From positions 1 through 64,000 of the forward strand of contig NZ_VTWT01000007.1 in NCBI RefSeq assembly GCF_008727925.1: 64,000 nucleotides of DNA, read 5' to 3'. Position numbers and translations under genes: made by a program. How positions within the stretch are numbered: position 1 is the stretch's first letter; each line of letters starts with the position of its first letter. Shown one piece after another: positions 51,325-59,193 of this stretch. The stretch comes from Adhaeribacter soli (GTDB taxonomy: Bacteria; Bacteroidota; Bacteroidia; Cytophagales; Hymenobacteraceae). The notes under the pieces were generated by a model. That model ran no database searches, was not told the DNA's origin, and saw nothing but the letters and a program-made list of their open reading frames with translations.

Positions 51325-51999
51325 TTACCTTTTCTGAATCAAATCTTCAACCGAAGAGGCTTTTGAAGAAATAGAAAGCAGGCCCAGAATCTCTTCCGGC
51401 GAATGGACAATGAAATCGGGGTTTTCGGATTGAACCAGTTCCTGCGAATCGAAGCCCCAGCTTACCCAGCTTATTTTTATGCCGCACTTTTTACAGGCTA
51501 TTACGTCGCGCACTTCGTCGCCTGCATACAGTACGTTTTGGGGTTGCAGTTGGTGGGTTTTCAGGAATTTCCGGAGCATTTTATCTTTCCCGAAGATCCG
51601 GTTCGAGCAGATCACGTGTTGCACAAATTCCAGATTATTCGCCTGCAGAAAAGTACGGATGTTCTGCTCGGAATTGGAGGAAAGAATGGCTACCTGTATG
51701 TTGTTGCGCTGCAGTTCGGTGAGCAGTTCCCGGATGCCGGGAAACAGGTTTATTTCGTGGAGGGAATGTTTGTAGAGCTGGTATAATTCGGCAGCTAAAA
51801 AGGGAAGTTTATACACCGGCCAGCCCAGCAAGCGGCAGCGCTCCGCAATAGACAGCTTCCGCAATTGTTCCAGTGCTTCAGGCCGGATAGGTTTGTAATG
51901 ATGACGGTCCGCCAGCTGATTTATGGCCGAAATAGCCACGTGTTTAGAATCAGCCAGCGTACCGTCAAAATCAAAAACTACAAACTTTATAGCTTGCAT
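51325..51999 (-). CDS. HAD family hydrolase (phosphoglycolate phosphatase-like)
   Basis: A 224-residue cytoplasmic phosphatase of the haloacid dehalogenase superfamily. Motif I is VVFDFDGTLADS with nucleophile D10 and D12. Motif II is NIQVAILSSNSE (Ser). Motif III/IV reads LYAGDEVRDVIACKKCGIK with the acidic pair GDE-RD. The alpha-helical cap between motifs I and II fits the PGP/beta-phosphoglucomutase type (DFDGTLADSKHVAISAINQL). Substrate unknown. It lies 21 bp downstream of the carbonic anhydrase gene on the same strand, so co-transcription is likely. Confidence 0.9.
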   Translation of the reverse strand: MQAIKFVVFDFDGTLADSKHVAISAINQLADRHHYKPIRPEALEQLRKLSIAERCRLLGWPVYKLPFLAAELYQLYKHSLHEINLFPGIRELLTELQRNNIQVAILSSNSEQNIRTFLQANNLEFVQHVICSNRIFGKDKMLRKFLKTHQLQPQNVLYAGDEVRDVIACKKCGIKISWVSWGFDSQELVQSENPDFIVHSPEEILGLLSISSKASSVEDLIQKR

Positions 52000-52020
52000 G
52001 AAGGGTGAAGTTAAACGCTA

Positions 52021-52650
52021 TTAATCCTGCAGGTAAAAGTCTACCTTGCCGGTTTCTACGTTGTACACGCCGCCGATTATCCGGATCTGGCCGTCTTTTT
52101 CCATTTCCGCTAAAATAGGGCTTTCTTTCCGGACGCGGGCCATGGTCAGGTGCACATTATTTTCGGTTACCTGGTTCACGAATGCCGGATTGCTGCCGGT
52201 GCGGTTTTCGGTTGTCCGGGTTTCCTGTTCTATAGCTGGTTTTACCTTATTCAGCATAGCAGTAATGTTGCCGAGCTCTACCTGGTTGCAGGCCCCGATA
52301 ATGGCGCCGCATTTGGTATGGCCTAAAACCACCACCAGTTTGGAGCCGGCCACTTTACAGGCGTATTCCATGCTGCCCAGAATATCGTCGTTCAATACGT
52401 TGCCGGCAATCCGGATGCTGAAAATATCGCCCAGGCCTTGGTCGAAGACCAGTTCGGCGGAGGTGCGGGAGTCCATGCAGCTTAAAATGGCGGCGAAAGG
52501 AAATTGCCCGGCAGCAGTTTCGTTTACCTGCTGCAGCAAATTGCGGTTGGCTTTCAGGTTTTTAATAAAGCGGTCGTTGCCTTCCTGCAGAATGGTAATG
52601 GCCATTTCGGGCGTCAGGCTTTGCTGGGTTTCCTGGGTATGTGTTCTCAT
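52021..52650 (-). CDS. beta-class carbonic anhydrase
   Basis: A 209-residue zinc enzyme interconverting CO2 and bicarbonate. The zinc ligands are visible: C58 in AAILSCMDSRT with the catalytic D60/R62 pair, and H111 plus C114 in VVLGHTKCGAII. No signal peptide, so cytoplasmic. It lies between the HAD gene (21 bp) and the bestrophin gene (52 bp), all leftward, suggesting one transcript in the order bestrophin, carbonic anhydrase, HAD. Pairing with a bestrophin channel would supply or remove bicarbonate. Confidence 0.95.
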   Translation of the reverse strand: MRTHTQETQQSLTPEMAITILQEGNDRFIKNLKANRNLLQQVNETAAGQFPFAAILSCMDSRTSAELVFDQGLGDIFSIRIAGNVLNDDILGSMEYACKVAGSKLVVVLGHTKCGAIIGACNQVELGNITAMLNKVKPAIEQETRTTENRTGSNPAFVNQVTENNVHLTMARVRKESPILAEMEKDGQIRIIGGVYNVETGKVDFYLQD

Positions 52651-52702
52651 TTGGTGAAAGAAGTTGTTTGTTTTCCCGCAAGGTAAAAACCCAACATTAA
52701 AA

Positions 52703-53614
52703 TCACATTAAATAGAAACTTTTTGGCGCAAAAGGTTCGGGAACATCGGTTTCTTCCAGGAGTTGCTTCAGGTTTATTTCAATGTTGCGGGCAATAGAGG
52801 TAACCGGCGTATCGGTGGGCCGGTCTACAAACGGGTCCTGTAAATAGGTGGCCGTTTTTTCCAGCAGAAAGAAGGTAGAAGAAATCAGGATCAGGATCGG
52901 GATTTCCAGCGGCCCCAGGGTTTCTACCAGGCCTAAGGAAAGAATGATGAGGAACAGGTAAATGAAAAAGTGCACCAACAGGCGGTAGGTAACCGGAAAA
53001 ACGGTGGTGTTAATGCGTTCGGCCATGCCCATCGAATCGATCAGGCGGGTAATGGTATCGCTTATTTTTATTTGCTGAAACGCGTTCAGGGCCTCCTGTT
53101 CGTATAATTTTTTAAGGTCCTGCAGGTGCAGGTCCATGATGGCGTAATTCTTATTGCGTTGCGGTAATACAAAACCGGCCTCCGCCGGCACCAGGTACTT
53201 CAGAATAGAAGCCCGCGAATCCTGGCCGCGCAACGATTCGCCCAGCGCATAGCACCAGCCAATTTGCCGGTAAGCAATTTTCCGGAGCAGCTCTTTGATT
53301 TCGGTTGTGCCCAGTTTGTCCGGCCGTATAAAATTCTTTAATTCCGTAATCAGGGTGCGCGAATCGTTGGTAATAGCGCCCCAAACCCGCCGCGCTTCCC
53401 ACCAGCGGTCGTACGACTGGTTCAGGTTAAACGCCAGCACCAGCGAAATGGCCGTACCCAGAATAGTAGGCAGCTGGGCAGGCATGGAAGGCAGGTAATC
53501 GTTGAAAAAGAATTTGAAAAAATTGAAGGTAAGCGAAAATAACAAAACACGGATTACGTCTACCCGGATCATGTTGTAAAGGTAGCGAAGAGGCAGTTTC
53601 TGGGTTATGAGCAT
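52703..53614 (-). CDS. bestrophin family ion channel
   Basis: A 303-residue inner-membrane protein of the bestrophin/RFP-TM family, pentameric anion (or cation) channels. Family marks: LSGTAISLVLAFNLNQSYDR-type TM1/TM2 region (LGTAISLVLAFNLNQSYDRW, then WEARRVWGAITNDSR), the helix EIKELLRKIAYRQIGWCYAL, LLVHFFIYLFLIILSLGLVE, and the C-terminal motif EKTATYLQDPFVDRPTDTPV with PVTSIARNIEINLKQLL. Carbonic anhydrase is the next gene on the same strand. Eukaryotic and some bacterial bestrophins conduct bicarbonate and chloride; the ion here is inferred. Confidence 0.93.
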   Translation of the reverse strand: MLITQKLPLRYLYNMIRVDVIRVLLFSLTFNFFKFFFNDYLPSMPAQLPTILGTAISLVLAFNLNQSYDRWWEARRVWGAITNDSRTLITELKNFIRPDKLGTTEIKELLRKIAYRQIGWCYALGESLRGQDSRASILKYLVPAEAGFVLPQRNKNYAIMDLHLQDLKKLYEQEALNAFQQIKISDTITRLIDSMGMAERINTTVFPVTYRLLVHFFIYLFLIILSLGLVETLGPLEIPILILISSTFFLLEKTATYLQDPFVDRPTDTPVTSIARNIEINLKQLLEETDVPEPFAPKSFYLM

Positions 53615-53750
53615 AAAGAGCCGGAGGTTCTACGAATAAACAGGCCTATAAAACGCAACCGGCCGGGTAATGTTTATTTTAAATCCGGGTTGATGGAAGG
53701 TTTTTCAGGATAGCCTTTCTTTCGGATTACTGCTGGTGAATTGTTTTTTT

Positions 53751-53892
53751 CTTGCTGTCTGCTTTAACTAACGGTTTTAAAATGTTGGAAATACGGCTTA
53801 AGCCAAATTTCTGGGTTGAACAATAATCAAAACTAAGACTAGAGCCAATGAAGGGAATGCCTGCTATCCGTCAGCTAAAGCAGACGGCAATG
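53751..53892. repeat. palindromic element B, copy 2
   Basis: The right end (53868-53892) matches the 33940-34067 element exactly; the left end (53751-53774) has drifted at several bases. It lies in the 571-bp gap between the converging-tail bestrophin start and the YdeI gene end, which holds no gene. Confidence 0.75.
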
Positions 53893-53984
53893 ATGATTGC
53901 ACCGGGCAATTAATCCTTCCTTGTGCAAACCTAGCAGGGGAAAGGCACGATTATGCCCTTGAATAGGATGTAAAACAGCTTTTT

Positions 53985-54083
53985 GTCATCGCGACCAGAG
54001 GAAGAGATATCCGGAATAAGGTAGCAAAGCAGGAATAGAAGGTAGTATCAACTTGATGAAATCCCTCCTGACGTCGGGATGAC
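53985..54083. repeat. REP-like element A, copy 2
   Basis: A 99-bp relative of 16381-16478: conserved interior ccggaataaggtagcaaagc, then ggtagtatcaacttgatg, with ends GTCATC.. and ..GGGATGAC. Its left arm is more diverged than copy 1. Confidence 0.75.
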
Positions 54084-54185
54084 CCGATAAATTTCTTTCC
54101 CCTGCTAAGTTAGCTTCCGGAGTGGTAAGAGAAAGAATAGAAGTATTTCCTCAACCAAAAAACGCTACCAAACTGGACCAAAAAC

Positions 54186-54785
54186 TCACAACTTAATCGA
54201 ATCCGAAAGAGCTTTCTTGCCATCGGCAAAAGGCTTCAGTTCCCGCTCGCAAAGCGCAATGATCCGTTGCAGGCGTTCGGCCCGCAGCGCAGGGTTCTTG
54301 ATCTTTTCGAGTTGCCGGATGTAGATGAACTGGTTCGTGTTGCTCAGGCTCCGGAAAAAGATGAGCGCGGCTTCGTTCGCTTCCAGGGCGTCGTCCAGGT
54401 CTTTGGGAATTTCCTGTTTGGCTTTCAGGTGATAAGCGGCCTCCCACTGACCGTTCTGCTTCGCAATTTCTACCAGCTTCAGGCCGGCTTCGGTCATTTT
54501 TCCGGCGGCAATGAGTTTTTCTATGCGCTCCTGATTCACCACGCTCCACATGCTTTTAGGTTTTCGGGGCGTGAATCGCGTCATGTAGCTTTCTTCGTTA
54601 ATGCCGTGGCGGATGCCGTCTATCCAGCCAAAGCATAACGCTTCTTCTACCGATTCTTCGTAGGTTATGGTGGGCTTTTTGGTGCTCAGCTTGTAATAGA
54701 CCAGCCGGATCTCTTTGGCCGTTTCGTGGTTTTGCTCAAGCCAGTTGCGCCATTCCTGGCGGTTTTTTGCAAAGATTTTTTCCAT
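54186..54785 (-). CDS. YdeI/OmpD-associated family protein
   Basis: A 199-residue soluble protein of the YdeI family, whose E. coli member is tied to resistance to antimicrobial peptides and whose biochemistry is unknown. Characteristic: EWRNWLEQNHETAKEIRLVY, TITYEESVEEALCFGWIDGI, RFTPRKPKSMWSVVNQERIE (the family's RxTPRKxxSxWS) and IRQLEKIKNPALRAERLQRI. Start and stop codons overlap (TAATG) with the preceding DUF1697 gene, so the two are translationally coupled. Confidence 0.9.
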   Translation of the reverse strand: MEKIFAKNRQEWRNWLEQNHETAKEIRLVYYKLSTKKPTITYEESVEEALCFGWIDGIRHGINEESYMTRFTPRKPKSMWSVVNQERIEKLIAAGKMTEAGLKLVEIAKQNGQWEAAYHLKAKQEIPKDLDDALEANEAALIFFRSLSNTNQFIYIRQLEKIKNPALRAERLQRIIALCERELKPFADGKKALSDSIKL

Positions 54786-55336
54786 TATTTGGCTACGGTT
54801 TCGGGTTGGCTCATTTCCACCAGTTTGTTTACTGTGCGCCAGTTGCGGGTGGTACAGGTAACTTTCAGCTTTTTCTCGAAGAACAGGTTTTCCAGTTTGG
54901 TGTTGCCATAGCCGTTGAAGCAGTACACGTACACTTCTCTGCCCAGAATGGTATACATTTCCGGTTCAAAAGTAAAGGCCTTAATAGCTTCCAGTTTATC
55001 GGGTTGCGGTTCTTCGGCCAGGAAGGTAACGTAGAGTTTTTCCGGGTCGAACTCTGCCATTTCCGCATAGGGGTTGCGCCTGAGTACCTCTTCCATTTCC
55101 TGCTTATTCCGGCAAATTACCGGTACCTCAAAACCGAATTGCTCCCGGATCTTTGCCGAAATTTTACTTTCCAGGTCTTCCGAAGTTTCGCTATCGAAAA
55201 CCACGTTGCCGCTCTGGATGTAGGTGCGCACGTTCGTAAAGCCCAGATTCTCGAACAGGGCTTTCAGGTCGGGCATTTTAATTTTCTTGTGGCCGCTTAC
55301 GTTTATGCCGCGAAGCAGGGCAGTATAAGTTTGCAT
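54785..55336 (-). CDS. DUF1697 family protein
   Basis: A 183-residue cytoplasmic protein. The DUF1697 opening is clear: YTALLRGINVSGHKKIKMPD, LKALFENLGFTNVRTYIQSG and NVVFDSETS. The middle VPVICRNKQEMEEVLRRNPY-type helix and the end KLKVTCTTRNWRTVNKLVEM are also typical. Function unknown; structures of relatives show a tandem ferredoxin-like fold. It overlaps the YdeI-family gene by one base, and such pairs of small orphan genes often occur together in soil Bacteroidota. A 226-codon opposite-strand open frame is a shadow. Confidence 0.88.
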   Translation of the reverse strand: MQTYTALLRGINVSGHKKIKMPDLKALFENLGFTNVRTYIQSGNVVFDSETSEDLESKISAKIREQFGFEVPVICRNKQEMEEVLRRNPYAEMAEFDPEKLYVTFLAEEPQPDKLEAIKAFTFEPEMYTILGREVYVYCFNGYGNTKLENLFFEKKLKVTCTTRNWRTVNKLVEMSQPETVAK

Positions 55337-55561
55337 GGTTCCGGATCAGGGTTTTCAGGCGCTGAAATTGCCGAAACAAAACCTGAAACGCAAATGAAAA
55401 CCGGGAAGCGTATTGCGTTATTTGAAATTTTTGACTTTTATGTGTAAGAGTTTGATAATTAATTTATTACAACTTGTAAACGGTATTGGATTTGCTCCGG
55501 AAATTAAAATGGATTAGCCAAGGCGATCTCATAAATCGGTGTTTCTTTTCGTTTGAACAGT

Positions 55562-56341
55562 ATGGAGTATTTTGTAAAGGAGGGTTCGGTGGTGCGGCAG
55601 ATATGGAGTACTTCCGACATTATTTTGTTCATTTTTGCCGGGGCGGCGGCAGAGTTTACCTTAAACAAGACAGCCGATTGGCTTTATTTTACCGGGAAAC
55701 TCCCCGGCGACCCGCTGGAACAACTTTTTTCTACCATAGAATACGCGCGGGAAATCGTTTTTTCGGAAAAGAGAGCAGCAGAAAGGGTGCTTGATGCGCT
55801 GGCAAAAAAACAGGCCCAGGCGGCGTATAAGTCCGGTGAAGCGCTGCCCGACCAGGCTTACCGCGATGTGCTTTTTATGCTGACCGATTACTCGATCCGG
55901 AGCTTTGCGTTGCTGGAGCGTCCGCTTACCCCTGCCGAAAAGGAGGAAGTTTTTGAAGTTTTTAAGTGCATCGGTTTACGCCTGGGCTTGCCGGACTTGC
56001 CGAACACCTTTCCGCAATGGCAGGCTATGCGGGCCGAACACCTGCTCCAGAGCCTCGGAAAAAGCCGCTTTACCACCGATCTTTGTAAGCAATATAAAAA
56101 GCACCTGGGCAATACCCGCTACCGCATTTTGCTGCAGGCGCAATTACTGGTTATCCCGAAACGCGTGCGTAAACTACTGAAAATTGGAAAAGCTTCGGTG
56201 TTGCAACCGGCCGTGCCACTTTACCGGTTAAGCCGCAAACTACGCCTCGATTGGGTTTTGAAAGTATTGCTGCTGCCGGCGAAGTATAAAGTGCAGGTTC
56301 AGGCGTTGAACCGGGCGCCGGGCAGGTTTAGTCTGGCTTAG
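55562..56341 (+). CDS. MpaB-type oxygenase family protein (DUF2236)
   Basis: A 259-residue protein of the rubber-oxygenase/MpaB catalytic-domain family, heme proteins proposed to cleave or oxidise hydrocarbon chains. I use the ATG at 55562; a TTG at 55553 would add three residues. Family elements: RQIWSTSDIILFIFAGAAAE, NKTADWLYFTGKLPGDPLEQ and LFSTIEYAREIVF, then VLFMLTDYSIRSFALLERPL with TPAEKEEVFEVFKCIGLRLG and a C-terminal helical part. No signal peptide, and substrate unknown. Monocistronic with a hairpin terminator just downstream. Confidence 0.85.
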   Translation: MEYFVKEGSVVRQIWSTSDIILFIFAGAAAEFTLNKTADWLYFTGKLPGDPLEQLFSTIEYAREIVFSEKRAAERVLDALAKKQAQAAYKSGEALPDQAYRDVLFMLTDYSIRSFALLERPLTPAEKEEVFEVFKCIGLRLGLPDLPNTFPQWQAMRAEHLLQSLGKSRFTTDLCKQYKKHLGNTRYRILLQAQLLVIPKRVRKLLKIGKASVLQPAVPLYRLSRKLRLDWVLKVLLLPAKYKVQVQALNRAPGRFSLA

Positions 56342-56359
56342 GGCGCTGGTTAAAGGAAA

Positions 56360-56389
56360 GCTGCAGGCTGCTTCTCCGGAGCCTGCAGC
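56360..56389 (+). terminator. intrinsic terminator
   Basis: Stem GCTGCAGGCT (56360-56369) with AGCCTGCAGC (56380-56389), then ATTTTATTT, 19 bp past the oxygenase stop. Confidence 0.83.
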
Positions 56390-56558
56390 ATTTTATTTCG
56401 GGGTTTTGTGCGGTGCAAAATAATGGCTGCTGAACGTGTTACCTGGCCGATACGGGATTTTACTAAGCGCTACAGGCTATTAACTTTTTTCGGGTTGTCT
56501 GAACAAGTGATCCTTTGTTGTGGTGCGTAAGAAGTAAGGACAACTTAAAAGCCGATTT

Positions 56559-57176
56559 ATGAAAATGATCTTACTTCTTTTTTTCAGCCTGGCCCTGTTC
56601 AGCTTTGTGCAAACCAAGCCGCAGGCTAAATCCCAAACCCAATCGCAAACCCTGAAGAACCTGCAGCAGGCCTATCAGGCCGAAGCCAATGCTTCCCGCA
56701 AATACGAAATGTTCGCGAAGAAAGCTGCTGAAGAAAAATACGACCAGGTAGCCAAACTTTTCCGGGCCATTTCCAAATCCGAAAGCATCCATATGGCTAA
56801 CCACAAGGCAGCCATCCAGAAAATGGGAGGCAGGCCCGCCGAGGTAGTTTACGACAAAGTGGAAGTGCTTACCACCCGCGAAAACCTGCGCGGCCCCATT
56901 GGCGGCGAGAAAAAAGAAACCGAAGACCTTTACCCCGCCTTTGTAGAAACCGCCAAACAGGAAAAAGCCACCCAGGCCGCCAACTCGTTTACCTACGCCA
57001 TGGAGGCCGAAGCCCAGCACGAAAAACTCTTTGAAGAAGCCCTGGCGCAGTTAGGCAAAAACCAGCCCGCCGACTATTACGTGAGCACCCTAACCGGCTC
57101 CACCATAAAAGTGCAGCCCGGCGGCAAGGCTCCCTCCGGCACCCTGCCCAACGAAAAATTTCAGAAAGTAGAATAA
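56559..57176 (+). CDS. exported rubrerythrin/ferritin-like protein
   Basis: A 205-residue ferritin-like diiron protein. An N-terminal hydrophobic signal (MILLLFFSLALFSFVQTKPQ) indicates export, unusual for rubrerythrins. The helices carry iron-ligand patterns: AYQAEANASRKYEMFAKKAA (glutamate, helix A), ISKSESIHMANHKAA (ExxH, helix B), and AMEAEAQHEKLFEEAL (ExxH-like, helix D). The rubredoxin FeS4 domain is replaced by a C-terminal YYVSTLTGSTIKVQPGGKAP-type tail without cysteines, so it is the sulerythrin/Dps-like or rubrerythrin-domain-only type. Probable peroxide or iron handling in the periplasm. Confidence 0.85.
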   Translation: MKMILLLFFSLALFSFVQTKPQAKSQTQSQTLKNLQQAYQAEANASRKYEMFAKKAAEEKYDQVAKLFRAISKSESIHMANHKAAIQKMGGRPAEVVYDKVEVLTTRENLRGPIGGEKKETEDLYPAFVETAKQEKATQAANSFTYAMEAEAQHEKLFEEALAQLGKNQPADYYVSTLTGSTIKVQPGGKAPSGTLPNEKFQKVE

Positions 57177-57221
57177 CCCTTTAAAAACATAGTCCTGCTC
57201 ACTCGCAGGCATTACAGAAAG

Positions 57222-57251
57222 CCGCAGGCCGATCCGGAGCTGGTCCTGCGG
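57222..57251 (+). terminator. probable intrinsic terminator
   Basis: Stem CCGCAGG (57222-57228) with CCTGCGG (57245-57251) followed by TTTT, 45 bp after the rubrerythrin-like gene. Confidence 0.7.
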
Positions 57252-57341
57252 TTTTACTGTTTTGGGGTTTTGCCGTAGAAAGAATTTTTCTGTAAAAACA
57301 AATCTTAAAACATAGCAGCATACAATGAAACCGGACTGGCA

Positions 57342-57731
57342 ATGCTTACGGGCGTAGCCGCTTTAACGGCAGTATGCGGATTATTAATGGACTGGGATAA
57401 AACCTGCCTTTTTAACCCGAAATGCACCCCGAACACCAAATTTTACGATGCTTTGTCAATCATGCTCGGCTCTTTCGTGAGCGCGAGTAGTTTGTGCCTT
57501 TCCCGCGCCAAACGCGGCCACCGTCAGCAGCAACTAAAACTCCGCGCTGCTCTGCCTGCCTTTTTCTGGACCGCCATGGCCGGCAGCTTTGCTTTCCCCT
57601 GCTCCAAAAGCCTGGATTCCGAACTTCCGGAACTGGTACCTAATGTCGGCCCGATCAGAATGATTGAAGGTCCGGCCGCGGTGATGATGCTGGCGGCTAT
57701 CGAGTATGCGTTGGCGCCGAGGACAGATTAA
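57342..57731 (+). CDS. small integral-membrane protein, possibly DUF6640-like
   Basis: A 129-residue hydrophobic protein. MLTGVAALTAVCGLLMDWDK is an N-terminal membrane helix, followed by TCLFNPKCTPNTKFYDALSI, which recalls the DW-KTH-FNP-W-PH-KFH signature of DUF6640 proteins with the histidines and tryptophan replaced. Two more hydrophobic stretches follow (LPAFFWTAMAGSFAFPC, GPAAVMMLAAIEYALAP). An ATG at 57325 lies out of frame 17 bp upstream, so the true N-terminus may be lost to a frameshift. A functional assignment is not possible. Confidence 0.5.
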   Translation: MLTGVAALTAVCGLLMDWDKTCLFNPKCTPNTKFYDALSIMLGSFVSASSLCLSRAKRGHRQQQLKLRAALPAFFWTAMAGSFAFPCSKSLDSELPELVPNVGPIRMIEGPAAVMMLAAIEYALAPRTD

Positions 57732-57838
57732 CGAGGCAAGATTAATAAATATGTTTTTGCATAGAATAGCTTATTAATTATTTGCTGTTTTGTTATTAGA
57801 TTTACCTTTATAATTCATGTTCATTAAGATGCATATTT

Positions 57839-59104
57839 ATGAAAAGGAAAATTTTATTCTTATTTAGCTTTCTCTCCATTTCTGTAGCTGAAGCACAATA
57901 CATAGATCAACCACTCACTACTGTTAGCAGTTACCCAATAAGTAATATTTCAGTTGTAGATGAAAATATTGTTTGGGCAAAATTAGCAACTTTTGGCTTG
58001 TTTAAGACTGTAGACGGCGGCCAGAACTGGCAGTACTATGGTAATCTGGGAAGTAATTATAACAGGCCTGTTGAACTTTTCGCAAAAGATGGCAATACTG
58101 CTTTCTACATAGATACCTATACTGGGCCAGGCGGCGGGGGCGGAAAGTCCTATTCTATGACAACAGATGGTGGAGCAACTTGGGGACAGGCAATTTTTAA
58201 TACAGGAAGCGGCACATTTAATACTTTTAACTACATCCATTTTTTCGATCCGAATAATGGTTACTTGCATAGTCCGCAGGGCTCTTACATTACTACTAAT
58301 GGTGGAGCACTCTGGACGAATCTTACGTCAGCAAATTTTACAGGAAGTCAAACACCGGTTTCTGCAGCGTCTGTATTAACAGTATTAAACAATACCATGT
58401 GGGGCTTAGTTAGCGGAGGCAGAATGGCTAAATCAACCGATAAAGGTCAGAATTGGTCTGTTTTTACTCCAAGTGGAATTAATTCCACCTCTTTTATCAG
58501 CGCAACGGCTTTCACAGATACAAATAATGGCATTCTGGTAGAAGGAACACAGCTAAAAGGTACTTCAGATGGTGGTTTAACCTGGATAAATATTCCTCAT
58601 ACAGGTGAGTTCCGGTCAAAAATTGCAGGTATTCCCGGAACATCAAGTTATATAAGTACGGGTACGTTCTGGGGAAATGGCCCCTCAAACAACATCGGGG
58701 GTTTTGCCTTTAGCAATGATAATGGCTATACCTGGATGGTGCTTGATAGTTTTAACATTCACTCTGATGTAGGTTTTGCAAGTAGTAATGCAGGCTGGAC
58801 AGGAGGCCACTATAAGATGCATAAATTTATTGGAAGTGCATTAGGGATCTCTGGAACTGATTTTAAAGAGGGTGATTTTCTCGTTTACCCAAATCCTGGT
58901 ACCGGCATATTTAAAATTGAAAGCCAGGTAAAAGGAAATATTTCTTTTAAAGTAATGAATGCTCTCGGCAAAGAGATTCTGAAGCAAGAAATGACCAGCC
59001 TTAATAAATTGACTCTTGATTTTACAAACCAGCCAAAAGGGATTTATCTGCTGCAAATCTCAAATGAAAAGCAGCAGATTGTAAAGAAACTGGTTCTTAA
59101 ATAA
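57839..59104 (+). CDS. YCF48/BNR-repeat protein with type IX (type A) sorting domain
   Basis: A 421-residue secreted protein. Signal peptide ends in VAEAQ. Six Asp-box-like repeats are visible (TVDGGQNWQYYG, TTDGGATWGQAI, TTNGGALWTNLT, STDKGQNWSVFT, TSDGGLTWINIP, SNDNGYTWMVLD), the sialidase/YCF48 beta-propeller pattern. The C-terminal ~70 residues are a type A sorting domain (FLVYPNPGTGIFKIES, VMNALGKEIL, KGIYLLQISNEKQQIVKKLV). The gene is clearly more AT-rich than its neighbours, perhaps a sign of transfer. Ligand unknown; terminator downstream. Confidence 0.9.
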   Translation: MKRKILFLFSFLSISVAEAQYIDQPLTTVSSYPISNISVVDENIVWAKLATFGLFKTVDGGQNWQYYGNLGSNYNRPVELFAKDGNTAFYIDTYTGPGGGGGKSYSMTTDGGATWGQAIFNTGSGTFNTFNYIHFFDPNNGYLHSPQGSYITTNGGALWTNLTSANFTGSQTPVSAASVLTVLNNTMWGLVSGGRMAKSTDKGQNWSVFTPSGINSTSFISATAFTDTNNGILVEGTQLKGTSDGGLTWINIPHTGEFRSKIAGIPGTSSYISTGTFWGNGPSNNIGGFAFSNDNGYTWMVLDSFNIHSDVGFASSNAGWTGGHYKMHKFIGSALGISGTDFKEGDFLVYPNPGTGIFKIESQVKGNISFKVMNALGKEILKQEMTSLNKLTLDFTNQPKGIYLLQISNEKQQIVKKLVLK

Positions 59105-59134
59105 TTCGTGGCTGATAATGTTTAATTCCAGATG

Positions 59135-59176
59135 AATAAGAAAGCCCTCTTTGTAGACAAGGAAGGCTTTCTTATT
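59135..59176 (+). terminator. intrinsic terminator
   Basis: Stem AATAAGAAAGCC (59135-59146) with GGCTTTCTTATT (59165-59176), 18-base loop, between the converging T9SS and POT genes. Confidence 0.8.
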
Positions 59177-59193
59177 TACCCAAAAGCCAAAAC

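Noticed and set aside
52046-52657. 203-codon plus-strand open frame
   Set aside because: Antisense shadow of the carbonic anhydrase gene, which has all zinc ligands.
54767-55447. 226-codon plus-strand open frame
   Set aside because: It lies antisense over the DUF1697 gene, whose family motifs are clear. The frame is a by-product of codon bias.
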